Source: Sinonovacula constricta (taxonomy: Eukaryota; Mollusca; Bivalvia; Cardiida; Solecurtidae). Taken from it: DNA of 64,000 nucleotides. Numbering within the stretch: position 1 is the first letter of the stretch; each line of letters opens with the position of its first letter. A model generated the notes under the pieces. That model searched no databases. It worked only from the letters and a program-made list of their open reading frames with translations, and was not told where the DNA came from. Below are positions 49,140-61,989 of this stretch, piece after piece. Location: NCBI GenBank assembly GCA_007844125.1, contig CM017569.1, positions 8,336,995 to 8,400,994 of the forward strand, given 5' to 3'. The position numbers and the translations under genes were made by a program.

Positions 49140-49689
49140 GATGAAGATGACATCAGTAGAACCGCTTCATAAAGCCTAACGACACTGAGTTGTTGACAAT
49201 CATTTTGTGAATGAAGTGGTTAAAGATTAAGCTCTCCCGTATCGTTAGAATTCGTGTCGTGGCTGAAAAGGGACATCTGCCTCCTGTCTCACAATTCTAA
49301 TCGCTCCTCACCATCGACTTTCACCGTCTCAATACGAGGATGACAAGACCGAAGCGCCACAAATATGTCAGTGTTCAACTTGTAGGCTGTAGGTTGGTTG
49401 GCAAGCTAATCTCAACGCCTTGCGGCCTGGCGTATTGTTTATCCACGTTTTATTTATATTTTCATCCCTAGAGCGTGCTCACAGTCATCATTACTGATAC
49501 ATTTCTCGTTCATAATGTCAAGTTTTCTTTTATCGATCTGTTTGGCAAGCGTAAAGATAATTGCCTCATTGGGCAGATGTTGGCTAACGTTTACTTCACG
49601 ACCTCATTCTTGGCAAACCTGACAAAATGTAACGCCTGGTTGATTTTGACGTTGGCCAACTTTGCTAAATTGATCTTGCTAACTTTAGG

Positions 49690-49700
49690 CATGACTGACC
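49690..49700. repeat. Target-site duplication of the SINE (left)
   Basis: CATGACTGACC, repeated exactly at 49974-49984. Confidence 0.85.
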
Positions 49701-49973
49701 GGCCGCGATAGCTCAAGTGGTAGAGCGTCGGCTTGCGGATCGGAGAGGTCGCGGGTTCAAACCCCGGCCGGGTCAAACCAAAGACTTGGTAGTAGTGGCT
49801 TCCCTCCTAACGCTCGGGGCTAAGGGGACATCATTACGCCTGAGTCATCAGTGTTAGTATAATGGACCGGCCGGGCTCAGTCACCTCAAAAGTGCCCCTG
49901 TGCTATATGATAGAAATGTAGAAATGTCGCTGCACAGTATCGGCATAAATGCCGGCAAATCCATCCATCTATC
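49701..49973 (+). mobile_element. tRNA-derived SINE, plus strand, with target-site duplications
   Basis: The tRNA-like head GGCCGCGATAGCTCAAGTGG...GAGCG (A-box) and GGGTTCAAACCCC (B-box at about 49753-49765) supply an internal pol III promoter. The body matches the minus-strand copy at 5705-5986. The element ends in an (ATCC)n-like tail (CATCCATCTATC). A perfect 11-bp duplication (49690-49700 and 49974-49984) confirms retroposition. The first ~75 nt resemble a tRNA, but the sequence continues into a SINE body, so it is not annotated as a tRNA gene. Confidence 0.9.
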
Positions 49974-50460
49974 CATGACTGACCTTTAACTTGATCACAC
50001 TTATAACCCAATTTTCCTGCTTCCACATATACACTCCGATTGGTGGTGTTTCGGAGAGGTCACACATCGCAGAGGCTACTCCTAAGAAAGTCGTCCTGAA
50101 TATAGACAACACATCTTCTACTACCTTCACAGAATCGATGCCAAAAGCAGCAGCTGGGCATTTACTTAATAAACTGATTTGTTGAAATTCTTACGGAAGA
50201 GAAATTCGTCGTTATGTGTTGTTGGTTGCTAGCGCAGTATGGTTCTAGCAGTGACACTAAGTCGTTTGCCCGAGCAACTCTTGAATACTCCCATAGTATT
50301 TATGAAGCATAACATCGCTGGCTTGAAGGCCTTCTGGCTTTTAAAAGCTTGGAATTTGGTGCAGATAATGAGATTAAGGTAATGACTACTTTGTCAATGA
50401 CAAACATGTAACTCATCAATATTTTTCTTCCCACTCCAATAACCCACTTGTGCTCCTTCC

Positions 50461-50830
50461 CACCGCAGAAGTTCACTTTTCAGCACTTCACTTCCAATGT
50501 TTTTCACGTTCCACATGACAACCTTGAACTTTGTTGCTCACTGGATTTGCCGTGATGGACTGATCTGAACACTCTACTGTTCCTATGCTCGGCCAGGGAG
50601 CCTCGCCGTTATCCTTGTAGGGGAGATTTATCCTCCAATCATGTGGTGATTGGTCATCAACATCCACCTGTCTGTGACATCTTATGCCACAAAAACCATG
50701 CTCTTGTCAAGTTTGAAGCAGCTCGAAACTCCGAAGAATTGTGTGCAGGGGTGTGTGTCTGAAAACGGATACAGACCGCTGCCAATGGCAGGCCCTACGG
50801 CAACTGTGGTTTAGTACCACCCCACTGCTA
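50461..50830 (-). other. Moderately complex repeat-like sequence, possibly LINE 5' region
   Basis: Higher GC than its surroundings. On the minus strand the stretch around 50530-50490 reads VMWNVKNIGS, reminiscent of a LINE endonuclease start ('WNVRT'). No continuous frame supports it. Listed only as a candidate. Confidence 0.2.
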
Positions 50831-53385
50831 AATGCAGTAAAGGTTTCCTTTCTTGGTTCAAAAGGTTAATTTAATTTACAATTAACACATTTTGTGTATT
50901 TCTTCTAAACAAAATAATACCCCTCTCTCTTCTAAACACTATGCGGACATAATTTTTCAATGACGTCAATACTTTTGCCATAACTTAAAACGTCAGCGCT
51001 TGGACATTTCTTATTCAAACAGATCGGTTTTCTTTTCATTGCTTGCATTGAGAAACCAATCAGGAAGTACGAGGTTAGAGCTCTGTAAAACCGGTTTAAG
51101 CACCCCAGTCGGTCCATGTAGCCGACTGAGCGTTCCAAGGCGGTAACTGTCCAGTTTGCTCATTTTGTTAAATGACTCCTCACAGATTTGTTCCTACTGC
51201 CACAATTGGCCTTCATGTAAATACTGTTGACCCCTTGCTTTTTTCAAATTTTGGTATATGTTGCAATGCTCATAGAAGCAAGAAAGCTATACCAGTGCCA
51301 TTTTGAATAGGTAAATAAGAAATGGTCCTATCAAAATTTTCACAGATATTTAAATTTTATCTACCTGCAGACCAAGGCAGACAAGGTAAATGTAAATGTG
51401 ACAAAAAACGTGGGCGTGAAATCGGCTCATCCCCAAGGTGGTGCCGAAGCTGTGACCTATTTCTGCCAAAAACCGCATTTTATAACCATTGATAAACATT
51501 AGTATAAGCTTCATAACGCAAATCACTGGTAACGCCCACAACTCTCTCTGAATAACAGCTTGCTGCCATTATCCGCCAAAAGCTATATAGTTATTAGAAA
51601 ATTATCAGCTCGTCTTAGTGCGGTTGTAAATTTGCTTTAATTATATTCCATTAAGACACGTACAAGAATGGTCTGGTTAAATTTTAAATGGACTTACATT
51701 TTAAAGGGAGCCTTCCGGTCTTTGACATTTTCACCTAACTAAATATGTAAATGCAATCGTAGTCTGTGTAGAAAACAATATAAGAATATATGACAAAGTC
51801 CTATGAGTATTGCAACATATACCAAACTCCGAAAAGGCACAGAACAAAGGTATTTCACATGCAAGCCAAGCGAAAAGTAAGAACAAATCTGTGATGTGTC
51901 ATTTAAGGAAAAGAGCAAACCCGACAGTTACCGCCTTGGAACGGTCAGTCGGCAATATGGACCGACTGAGGTGCTTAAACCGGTTTTACAGAGCTCTAAC
52001 CTCGCACTTCCTGACGAGTTTCTCAAATGCAAGCAACGAAAAGAAAACGATCTATTTGAAAACAAAATGTGCATGCGCTGATATTTTCTATACGTTATTA
52101 CGAAAGTAGTGACGTCATCGAAAAATAATGTCCGCATAGTGTTCAGAAAAGGAATATGGTATTATTTCGATTTGAAAAACAACACAAAAATGGTTGACCA
52201 CAAATAAAATTAACTTTCTGAATCATGAACAGACATGACCAGAGACGAATAAATGGTTGTAGCATCCTGTTCATGTGAAGATGGAATTGAAGAACCAAAG
52301 TACAATGTCCATCAAATGAAATACACGTTAACAATCCTTATAGGATGAATTGAATATGACAACATAGATTACATGCACGGGGAGATTTTTTACGACCGCC
52401 ACACTGCACAAGTAACATTGTTGTGATCATGAATAAGAATATATGACAAAGTCCTATGAGTATTGCAACATATACCAAACTCCGAAAAGGCACAGAACAA
52501 AGGTATTACACATGCAAGCCAAGCGAAAAGTAAGAACAAATCTGTGATGTGTCATTTAAGGAAAAGAACAAACCCGACAGTTACCGCCTTGGAACGGTCA
52601 GTCGGCAATATGGACCGACTGGGGTGCTTAAAGGTGTCCATTTCATATTTTGGACAATATATGCAACCCTGAATACTTTTTATGTGTGTACGTGTTTTTT
52701 GAAGGGGATTACTGGAAGGTTGTTCTTCCGTCTGGTAATAATCTAGTCTAAGGCTTTTTCTGTTAAAGTTTTGCGTTCGAAATACCATGGGAACCAGTGC
52801 ACCCACTTCTTTCGTTATGATCTGAAATTTGCAGAAGTTTTTGTTGATATTTTAGACATTGGTTAAAGGGAGATATTTATCGATAGGGAGCGGATGGGTG
52901 TATTCGTTAGCCATCGGATAACACCATAGTTTACATCACATCCAAGTTACAATACATGTAAAACGGATACACTAAAGGCTTAACACTACACTATCAATAA
53001 ATAAAGTAACTATATGTGAAATAAACCAACACACTAATAAGAACAAGTTTAAATAAATCACAAAGCACAAATATGTGGTTAAACAGAAATTTACAGTTTG
53101 GACCAAAAGGAATTTTCCTTAAACAACCAAATAAATAAGTTACCCAACAGAAATGCTGCTCTTTCACGGCCTGCATTTATTCAAAAAGTAAAGCATAACA
53201 CTCCAACCGTCATTACAAACATGTGATTCCTATCTAAGCTATGCTGCACATCTATCTATTTTAATACTAAGAAAACAGACCACTTACCTTTTAGTTACAT
53301 TATATTAGCATCCTGATAATCAGCATTGACGTCCATGTCGATGTTAAGCAGAAAATTCAATCTTGCTTATTTATAAACCAGGTTT

Positions 53386-53610
53386 AAGCACCACAGTCGG
53401 TTCCTTTGCCGACTGACCGTCCCAAGGCGATAACTGATGTTAAGCACCACAGTCGGTTCCTTTGCCGACTGACCGTCCCAAGGTGATAACTGATGTTAAG
53501 CACCACAGTCGGTTCCTTTGCCGACTGACCGTCCCAATGCGATAACTGATGTTAAGCACCACAGTCGGTTCCTTTGCTGACTGACCGTCCCAAGGCGATA
53601 ACTGATGTTA
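53386..53610. repeat. Four-copy 56-bp tandem repeat with internal hairpin
   Basis: The unit starts AAGCACCACAGTCGG and ends GATAACTGATGTT; starts lie near 53386, 53442, 53498 and 53554, 56 bp apart. Each unit holds the inverted pair CAGTCGG...CCGACTG. It derives from the 'gcaccccagtcggtccat' segment of the surrounding repeat family. Confidence 0.85.
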
Positions 53611-54443
53611 TCTATGTTGTCATTTAATTCATCCTATAAGGATTGTTACGAGACTTCCTTTGATGGACATTGAACTTTGCTTCTTCAATTCCATCTTCAC
53701 ATGAACAGGATGCTACAACCATTTATACATCTCTGGTCATGTTTGTTCATGATTCAGAAAGTTAATTTTATTTATAGTCAGCCATTTTTGTGTAGTTTTT
53801 CAAATCGAAATAATACCATATTCTTTTCTAAACAATATGTGGACAATATTTTTCAATGACGTCACTACTTTCGTCATAATGTTTGGAAAATATCAGCGCA
53901 TGGTCATTTTGTTTTCAAATATATCGTTTTTCTTTTCATTGCTGGCATTTGAGAAACTCGTCAGGAAGTGCGAGGTTAGAGCTCTTTAAAACCGGTTTAA
54001 GCACCCCATTCGGTACATATTGCCGACTGACCGTTCCAAGGCGGTAACTGTCGGGTTTGCTATTTTCGTTTAATGACTCATCACAAATTTGTTCTTACTT
54101 TTCGCTTGGCTTGCATGCATATTAACTACCTTTGTTCTGTGCCTTTTTTGTGTGTCTCGTCTCTGTGTTTTTGTAACATTAACCTGTTTGCCTTTGTCTG
54201 GATGTAGATTAGATTTAAATATCAGTTAACCTTTTGATAGGACCTTTTCTTATTTCCCTATTTGAAAGAATTGATATTATGAGTGATTTAAACAAGTTGT
54301 ACTGTCTTGTAAATAAGCTTGTGCTCAAAATCGCCCTTGCATAAATTTATGTATGAGTACCTGAAGAAATTATGCACAAACACCACCCAAATGAGGTCAG
54401 AATTTATTAAATGTATTTAAAAAACTGTCGGATACCATCTTTA

Positions 54444-54461
54444 AGGGGGGGGGGGGGGGGG
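54444..54461 (+). repeat. Poly-G tract
   Basis: 18 consecutive G at the junction between two diverged repeat blocks. Confidence 0.9.
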
Positions 54462-55160
54462 TATTATTTTTATTAGAACAACTACACAACATAGAGATTG
54501 TCAAATTCGAATCAAGAAAAAAACACCAGAAGAGAAGTATAAATGATTGTAGCATTATGTTTATGGGTAGAAGGAATTAAAGTACCAATATATAAGGTAT
54601 TGATGTCAAAAGAAAATATGGGTAACAATCATGATATCGACAACTGAGATAACATGCATGGTGGAGTTTTTATGACCACCACACTGCAGAAGTACCACAT
54701 GCCATCCTAATCCTTCGGCTTGTGTATTCGGTAACTACAATGACCACCTTTGTTATAAATATAACATTTCTTAGACGGCCTATTATTCGTGTTTGCCTTT
54801 TTGAAGATTGTGTATTAATGTATTACCTACACACAGTTGTGTTTTATGTTCCTGTTTCATTGTCTTTGTAGAAAATCCTAAATCTTTGTAGCGTGTATTT
54901 CAACAAACAGCTGACGTTGTGCTGTAATTACAGCTTCTTACTAACTAAACACCCAGCCATTATGTCGCAACTATTTTGTTTCTTTCATCAAGAAACTTAA
55001 TTTAAATAGTTGTTTTCCATGAAAAAAAACTACAGTATGGATTCGATAAGCTTCCACTTTTTGAATTTAGTGAAAACAGCTTTTGACATCATGAATCGTG
55101 CGACTTTAAAAGTTATTGTCCTGTGAGTAATTGTCATGTAAGGAACATGCCGATATCAAG

Positions 55161-55274
55161 TTTGTAGCCAGGTGATAGGGAGAAAATGTGTAATCTGTTC
55201 AGTAAGCTTGGTCTGTATAGCATTTGCATTGAAAGCGAAGGGTCCCGGATTCGAGACTCGAACTGGCTGCACAG
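55161..55274 (+). repeat. Possible second SINE-like family, copy 1
   Basis: Shares 'tttgtagccaggtgataggg', 'agaaaatgtgtaatc' and a closing 'actggctgcac' with 55778-55886. Between them a tRNA-like segment ends in GGATTCGAGACTC, similar to a pol III B-box. Diverged; no target-site duplication identified. Confidence 0.4.
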
Positions 55275-55777
55275 TTAATTATCTAGCTCTTTTTCAGAGA
55301 AGTGGAAAAATAACGGTCATCACTTTTTTGCCTAGTTTCAAATCTGGTTGCATAAACTAATATTTTTGTTATATTTATTTTTTATTCATTAGAAATATAA
55401 ACTAATTAAAATGTATTAACATTACCATGTGTTCTTGGATTTAAAGGTTTTGACATTTTTGAGAAAAAAGTACTAATGACCAAGTCATGACAAGCAACAC
55501 AAAGCAATGCACTTTTTAAATTATATCTTTGCAGTTTATAGGAAAAAATACTTTAATAATACAATTTATGCAATCCGATTTGAATCTTAGCACAAAAATG
55601 TAATGGTCCTTATTTTTTCCCCCTATTTTTTTCCAGTTATATGACAAAGGGCTATCTATGTTAACGTAAATGACCCATGGTTGTTACGGTACAAGTGCTT
55701 GGATGGGTGGGTGGGGGGATGGGGGCTAGCAAGTTTTGTCTTGGAAATCGAGGACGAATTTCAAGTTGCTTGGTGTG

Positions 55778-55886
55778 TTTGTAGCCGGGTGATAGGGAGA
55801 AAATGTGTAATCGGTCCGGTTACCACATTCGGTTGGACATTCGCCCAGTAAGAGGTCCTGGGTTCAAATTTCGGACTGGCTGCACA
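55778..55886 (+). repeat. Possible second SINE-like family, copy 2
   Basis: Counterpart of 55161-55274, with a clearer tRNA-like middle (GGTCCGGTTACCACATTCGG and a B-box-like GGGTTCAAATTTC). Confidence 0.4.
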
Positions 55887-56740
55887 TTTTACTCACTAAG
55901 TTACAGTTTGCTGTTTTAGAATACGTAATCATAGTAATTATATTGTCACGTGACTATTTAGTTACGTCAACTTACTAAAGTAGTAATTACATATAGCAAC
56001 TAAAAACGATCATGCCTTTTAGTTAAGACGAAAACACTGAATACAACAAAAGCCTAGTATTTTGCCATAGGAGTGCTGGGGAAGTGTAAAGGTGTGAATA
56101 ATCATATGCTGTTAACTAAAGTTTTCTAGTCTTAAAATGGGCTGTTTTGTTCGCCTCAGCACGGACTGCTTAAAGTGACCTATTAAAATGACCGTCGTCA
56201 ACAACTGCCACATTTTCGTACGATCTTCTCGAAACTTTGTCATAGTGATTGTCTTTATAAACTCTCAGACAAGTTCGAATCTGGGTTAAACAAAATAGGT
56301 CACTTTGTCAATTCCGGAAAAAAACACATTCTAGTATCTACATTTCTTGCCCGATCCTTACGAAACGTAGTTAGAATGGGTGCCTTTTTGAATTTTAGAC
56401 GAGTTTAAATCTTGGTTATCTGGACTTCTAAAAAACAACTTTCGGCTATTTTATGAGTGTATCCACGTCAGACCCATCTTCATATAAATGACCGAATCGG
56501 CGTGAAGCATAACTCAACCAGGACAACCAAGTGTACAAGCAAGCATTCAGGGACTAAATCTGGAAGATGATACTAACAATATTTTACGGCATTCTTAAAG
56601 CCGGAAATGTTGTGCGGAATTTATTATATAGCATGTTCTTATAGCAAATAATGGCCATAGCAATACCAAACCGAAAAAGGTCAACGTTGGTCACAAATGT
56701 GAATAAAACTGGAGACAGTTCTTTCTACATATGAGTTGTT

Positions 56741-57967
56741 TTATAAGTATTCCTCCAAAATATAAGGTTTAGTGAAAAGACGCAACGCTTCGTATGGATA
56801 GAAAGGGACTCGAACATCAGTTTTGACAATATTCACAATGTTTTGAAATTCGACATTGCAGACATATTTTTCTTTACCGTACAAATCCATACGCATATCA
56901 ACGCCTTCTGCATTGACAGATGTCTTGAAGTTATACCCGTCCGTCAGCTTAGGGATAAAATACACAACATCCGGTTTCCTGATGACAATTCAGCGTACCG
57001 TTTTTGCCGTCGAATATAATGAGAGTTCGAGTGTTGTGCGATTCTTTCTTAATCAGTTTGCAAAGAATCCATAAAACAAAACCTCAAACATTTTCATTTT
57101 CAAAATCGTAAATTTCCGAATCCCTCATATCCTTGAAAAAGTTATCAATGCAATGAACACAAAGCTTTCGAAGTGTACCCTACCATAAATTCGTTCTCCT
57201 GGTTTGTTGTACTTCTTCCATATATAAAACCTTTCAATCCAGCCGTTCTGTCAGATAAGGCGTATCTGAAAAACGGCTGCAAAATGTTTATTGCTCTCTG
57301 TATCATATTCGAATATTAAAATTCTCGGAGCACTTTGAAAGTGTTTTAATCAGTTCGAGTAGTATTTTGCGGACAATAGCCGGATCTTCATTGCTAGATG
57401 CTACATCAAGCCACATGATTCTGCAACTATAACAATCGATGTAAAATTCCAATGGTTTCATCTTGTTATAGTCGGTCCACGTGCTAAATGTAGTTATGCC
57501 CTTTGAGTGTATACCCTTCTCTGTAATCAATGTGCTATTCGTTCTGCCGATGCACGAGGATTTAGGTGCTTCATTATTCGCATAACTTCGCTTCATTTCA
57601 CAGCTAGCCCATGATCATTTACCATTTTTTCCACATGGTTCGATAACCTACACAGCCCCACTTACATTCATCTCACGTTTACTAGATTTACTATATCGTT
57701 AACTGGAGGGTATTGTCGATGGCGTCGCCGTAGAATTAACGTGTGTAATATTCGCTTTTAAATGACCATTACTTAGTCTAATATTGTGGTGACAGAAGAG
57801 AAAAGGACGATTTTTGCAAACGTCAGCCCTTCTGTAAAATATATTTTGATCAGTTCATTTCTAGTCAAATAATTTCCGGAATGTGGAAGATGTGACGGCA
57901 CTTCACTCTCTACGTATGGAAATGTATGTGTCTCTGAAATCAACGCGATGAGCACGATATTTGACAT
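56741..57967 (-). pseudogene. Integrase-like (DDE, rve-type) transposon protein, broken
   Basis: Minus-strand pieces in order: 57967-57773, YLTRNELIKIYFTEGLTFAK, the N-terminal HTH-like block of a family of integrase-core proteins common in bivalves and fish; 57596-57303, DYNKMKPLEFYID, then RIMWLDVASSNEDP, matching 'YDKLKPxGFxI...RxxWLxVxxSNxDP' of the catalytic core; about 57225, FIYGRSTTNQ followed by a Glu, the family's '(Y)GxSTxNQRIE' block; about 57130, FFKDMRDSEIYDFENE; and 56965-56741, a C-terminal conserved tail (YFIPKLTDGYNFKT, CNVEFQNIVNIVK). Frames change between most pieces and a stop interrupts near 57035, so it is a pseudogene. The family call is from memory of motifs; no element ends were found. 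Confidence 0.65.
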
Positions 57968-60900
57968 GCTTACAGCTTGAAAAATTGTTAAAAAACTTCG
58001 TCTTTCCTAGCGATGTTAAAATGGACGAACATTACAATAACTACTAAGAAATAAGTAATAACAAACAAGCAATAATTGGTAGATAATAACAAATAAGTAA
58101 TAACAAGTCACAAAAGGTCCCTCCAGGGCTTCCGTACCACCTACTGTCAAATCTCTAGGTAGTTTCAGCTTGATGCCCGTTTTTCCTGCCTCAGGCCAGC
58201 TGCTTGGTGGTATCTTTAGCAAATTTGCGTAAGACTTAAAAGCATTTAAGGAAAAAGCATTTGTTATGATAGTCCGAGCAAGAAAAGAATTAATACTGAG
58301 CAATTTCAATTGAGTCATACAAACACAAAGCAGACATTGGCCACTAAAATGCGCTTACTATACAGACATACCTTAACTCAAATACATTCAACACACTGTG
58401 CTTCAATATTTACCAGACGTGAGTAACGTATGTTTTATGTGATATTAATCATAAAACAGCCAAAATTACTTTTACAGTCTATATTTTCTTTGGTATGGCA
58501 AACATGTATGCCAGATCCGTATTTGAAAGTTTGTTCTGAAGTTTTTTGTGTGTAAAGATTGAAGACTCTTTACATAAAGTAGATTTTCACAAGGACATAA
58601 CTGCAAGTTCTAGGCGATGATTTTTGTCCTGCTGAGGTCACGTTGACGATCTAACGATTACTACTCAGTAACATGTAACGGGCGCGATAAATACTAAAAG
58701 TACTTAATGAGATAAGTTCGAAGTCACATTGTATGGTTTTGAAGAAAGATCGGATTTCAACGGTTTCTTTCAGTGCCAAGGAGAAGAAATCTCATCAATC
58801 GTCAACAACCGTATGATGTGCTTCAACAAAGAGTAAGTCAATCGCTGAAAACAGAAACGTAGACAACATCATGGAACGAGCTGTTAACTGGTAGAATACA
58901 AATCTTGTCTCTCAATCAATTTTAAGGCATGAATAAATCAGCGTGATATATTACCACGATTGCCTTGGCATCTTCCTCTTTATATGATTGTCACAACAAC
59001 ATTGGAGTCACTGGAGAGACCCATCAATCAAAAGCTAAGAAAAGAGAGAGAAGACAAAGCAGATATGACACAAAGAAAATATTTTCTGGTATCCCATTTG
59101 TGAAAGCGGGACATAATACAGCCACCTCATATATATGTTTATGTTTTTATACACTACTCGACATCACGGGATATGAGAGCAATTTTCGGCTGATGTTTCT
59201 ACAAACACAATACCTGACATTGTGGTGTGGTCAGCATCCTGCTGGCGGGAAAGTCACCATGACTAAATCGACTGAGACCCGGGATAATGTATTTGAGGAG
59301 GTATATGAAAGGAAAAGCTCTAGGTATGTGAATCAACTGGACCATGCAAACAGAAATGGTCCAGTGCGTGACTATTCTCTAAGGAGATTTTAGCAAGAGT
59401 ATCCTAGCCTGAACAGTATGAAGACAAGTTCAGATATTGGAGATTCTCGGTAACAAGAAAAGATCAACCACTAAGCAGCTGTCAGAGGCAACAGAACTGG
59501 AATCATGTTGGCTTTGCTGCCGCAGAGGTGAACTTACCTGGAGATTAGACAAAAGGTGATAGTACTTGTACTCGCACTGTCCAACATGTCGTATGATGTA
59601 GGGACAAACGGTTGATACGTCCCACCAGTTCAGGCTATTCACGTCACTCTCCAATTCTCATCAAGACTTAAGAAGCAGTGTGAATCAATAAATTGTAGTG
59701 TTCCTTATAAAGTTGTTGAAATGACAACTTTAGGTACAGTTGAAACATCCATGCGCATGTATTTGTACAGGGTAACTATTTTGATATTATATAATGTAGT
59801 AAATCAATTGAGTTCTGCGGAAATGAAAATAGTAGGATAGAATTAATTAGCGTTTCAGTTTAAATCGATTGTATTAATATAATCAGGAGACAAAATGACG
59901 ATAACAATACAATACAAACTTTACTCATTCTCAGTTCGATGTATTTGCTTCTTATATTTGTAACAAATTGTAACAACAATACCTTCGAAAAGCTATATAC
60001 CGACACTTCATAATACGTATTGATTCTATGGGAGCTCACACTGGCCTACATATAGGGCTTCTTTGCTTATAATAGATGCCTGTATGAACCCCGTATTGTA
60101 CTGGCACCACTAATCCAAATTCAGCACCAAATTCTTCCAAGCAACCCAGCATACATTATTTAGGAGGTCTGACTATGCTGGATGCGAAAAGCCGCTTTTG
60201 TGACGCAGGCAATTTCCCCCCTTATAAGTCTAGGGGAGAAAATCGCGTTTGCAATCTTTTTCTTCTGCGCAATTGCTCAGCAAATACATGATGGGCATGC
60301 GAAAACTTGGCATTAAAACAAAGTACTGACTTCCCCAGGGATACAGGAAATTGTTTCGCGACAGCTCGCCCCTAGCCAGCTCTGGAAGCGCATTTACGCA
60401 GGCGCTTTTCCCATTATAAGGAACATTAGAAAACATGGGATTGAAGTAAATGTACCTGAACTGCTATGGCAACGCAATATATCAATTGGTGTAACACGAG
60501 TCACCATAACAGCTCCCCCTATTCCCCGCACACAGCAGACTTTTAGACTGGCTGAGACTACCGGCATCTCAAAAATGCCTCGGATCGGAAAAGGGTGAGC
60601 CCGTGGCTTGTAGTGGCTTACCGTGGGTACAACGGTTGTCTTGGTATATCTGAAATAAGTAATTGTTGTAATGTTTTAATTGTACGAGGTCATATTATCA
60701 TTGTGGACCCTGTTTTGTTGTTGTTGTTGTTTTGGATAATTTTAAAAGTTTCCAGTGCAGTCGTTCTGAGACGTCTGGTTGTCTGTCCTGAAATAGATAA
60801 CAGAATGTCATAGCTAGAGATTCAGTAATCATATTTAAGATATATTTCTAGCATTTTCTCACCTTGTCATCGTTTTCCCCACAACAATTCCATGTTAAAG

Positions 60901-61304
60901 GGCAAAAGTTGAAGTTCGATGTGATTAAATAATGATAAAGGGTGAGTTTGCCTGATTTACAAAGTAAATGCCAATACTTTTCAAAGCAGTTAGTTATCAT
61001 GATGCTTTTTGACAGAGAAATGGTGTGTTCATGATATTTGAGCTGGAAAATTATTTGAACACTTAGTAATTTGACTTCAGACATGAAATAATTGAACTAT
61101 CCAGATTAGAAGACATGTCTAGCTTTCTGGTCTTACTGTCAAAGCAACTTTATGGAACTCGTCTGGATTTGTCTTCATTAGGTTGTGTTGTCACTTCAAG
61201 AACTGATTTGACAAATTTCGGATCTTTATGGGAGAAAAAACAAGGTATTATCATCTGTCTGCATGGTTATAAAGACGGCTACCTTCAACAAACTTAAAAA
61301 TATT

Positions 61305-61311
<7 letters not shown>
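57968..61311. other. No gene recognised
   Basis: Open frames on both strands, the longest at 58965-59393 (+, 142 codons), have no domain that can be named and no clear splice context. 60180-60600 is less AT-rich but also not interpretable. No tandem arrays or transposon ends were identified. Confidence 0.4.

Positions 61312-61374
<63 letters not shown>
61312..61374. repeat. (TA)n microsatellite
   Basis: About 31 TA units immediately upstream of the second LINE copy. It may have been the insertion site, which would hide the target-site duplication. Confidence 0.95.
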
Positions 61375-61989
61375 CGATTATCAAAGAAATTCACGGCCCT
61401 GCCGGAAGGGGCATAGAATTCTCCGGCTGCCGCTACCTGCTGTAGCGGGGTAAAAACCCAAAGGTAGCCGACCTGTTTGCCGTGGGTGGCAACCCTCTAT
61501 CTCTGTGACGAGGGGATCCTTGTGGTTGAGGCCTTTGTTGGCTTGTCAGGATAAGACATAAGTCAGCACTGGTCAACCACTACTTTGGCCCTTAGTTGCG
61601 GGGTAGATGGGCGGTTATATTGGTCCGGTACAACAAATCGGCTGGCCGCGTTGTTTATAGATTGCTACTATTCCCTATTGTACACTACCTACTTCCTCCT
61701 ACTATCCACTCTAATTTCTGCTTTTTCCTTTATTGAATACCGTGTAACGCAACCCCTCCCTCTAATGGTCTCCTTTTACTTATAATCTAATAGAAAAACC
61801 GACTATACGGATCAATCTGGCATCATTTACTTTTTGTATTTCGTATCAGAGTATAGCATTCTGATATCACTGGCGTTGGGAGTTCGGATACCCACTCCAT
61901 GTCAACAGTCCCCTTGTTGGGCTCCGAGGCGGGTGGTGACCCTGAGTGCCGAAATTTTAATTAAATTCACATTGATCGCAAACGCAAAT

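Larger units (their letters stand above)
50905..54705. repeat. Cluster of one dispersed repeat family in both orientations
   Basis: Full or partial copies lie at about 50905-51190 (orientation R), 51833-52370 (F), 52433-52632 (F, 3'-truncated), 53609-54146 (R) and 54530-54705 (F, diverged). Shared landmarks are 'aaaggcacagaacaaaggta', 'gcaagccaagcgaaaagtaa', 'ttaccgccttggaacggtca', 'aaaccggttttacagagctc' and 'atgacgtcatcgaaaaat'. The F copy at 51833-52370 and the R copy at 53609-54146 form a large inverted repeat with about 540-bp arms and a 1.24-kb loop. Short open frames here repeat between copies and are artefacts. The element class is unknown and no coding domain is seen. Confidence 0.7.

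Noticed and set aside
49699..49775. tRNA gene
   Set aside because: A- and B-box-like sequences are present, but the stretch continues into a SINE body with target-site duplications; it is a tRNA-derived SINE head. The same applies to 5905-5980.
58965..59393. 142-codon reading frame
   Set aside because: The longest frame in a gene-poor stretch, but there is no recognisable domain, signal peptide or splice context. It could be chance or a repeat fragment.
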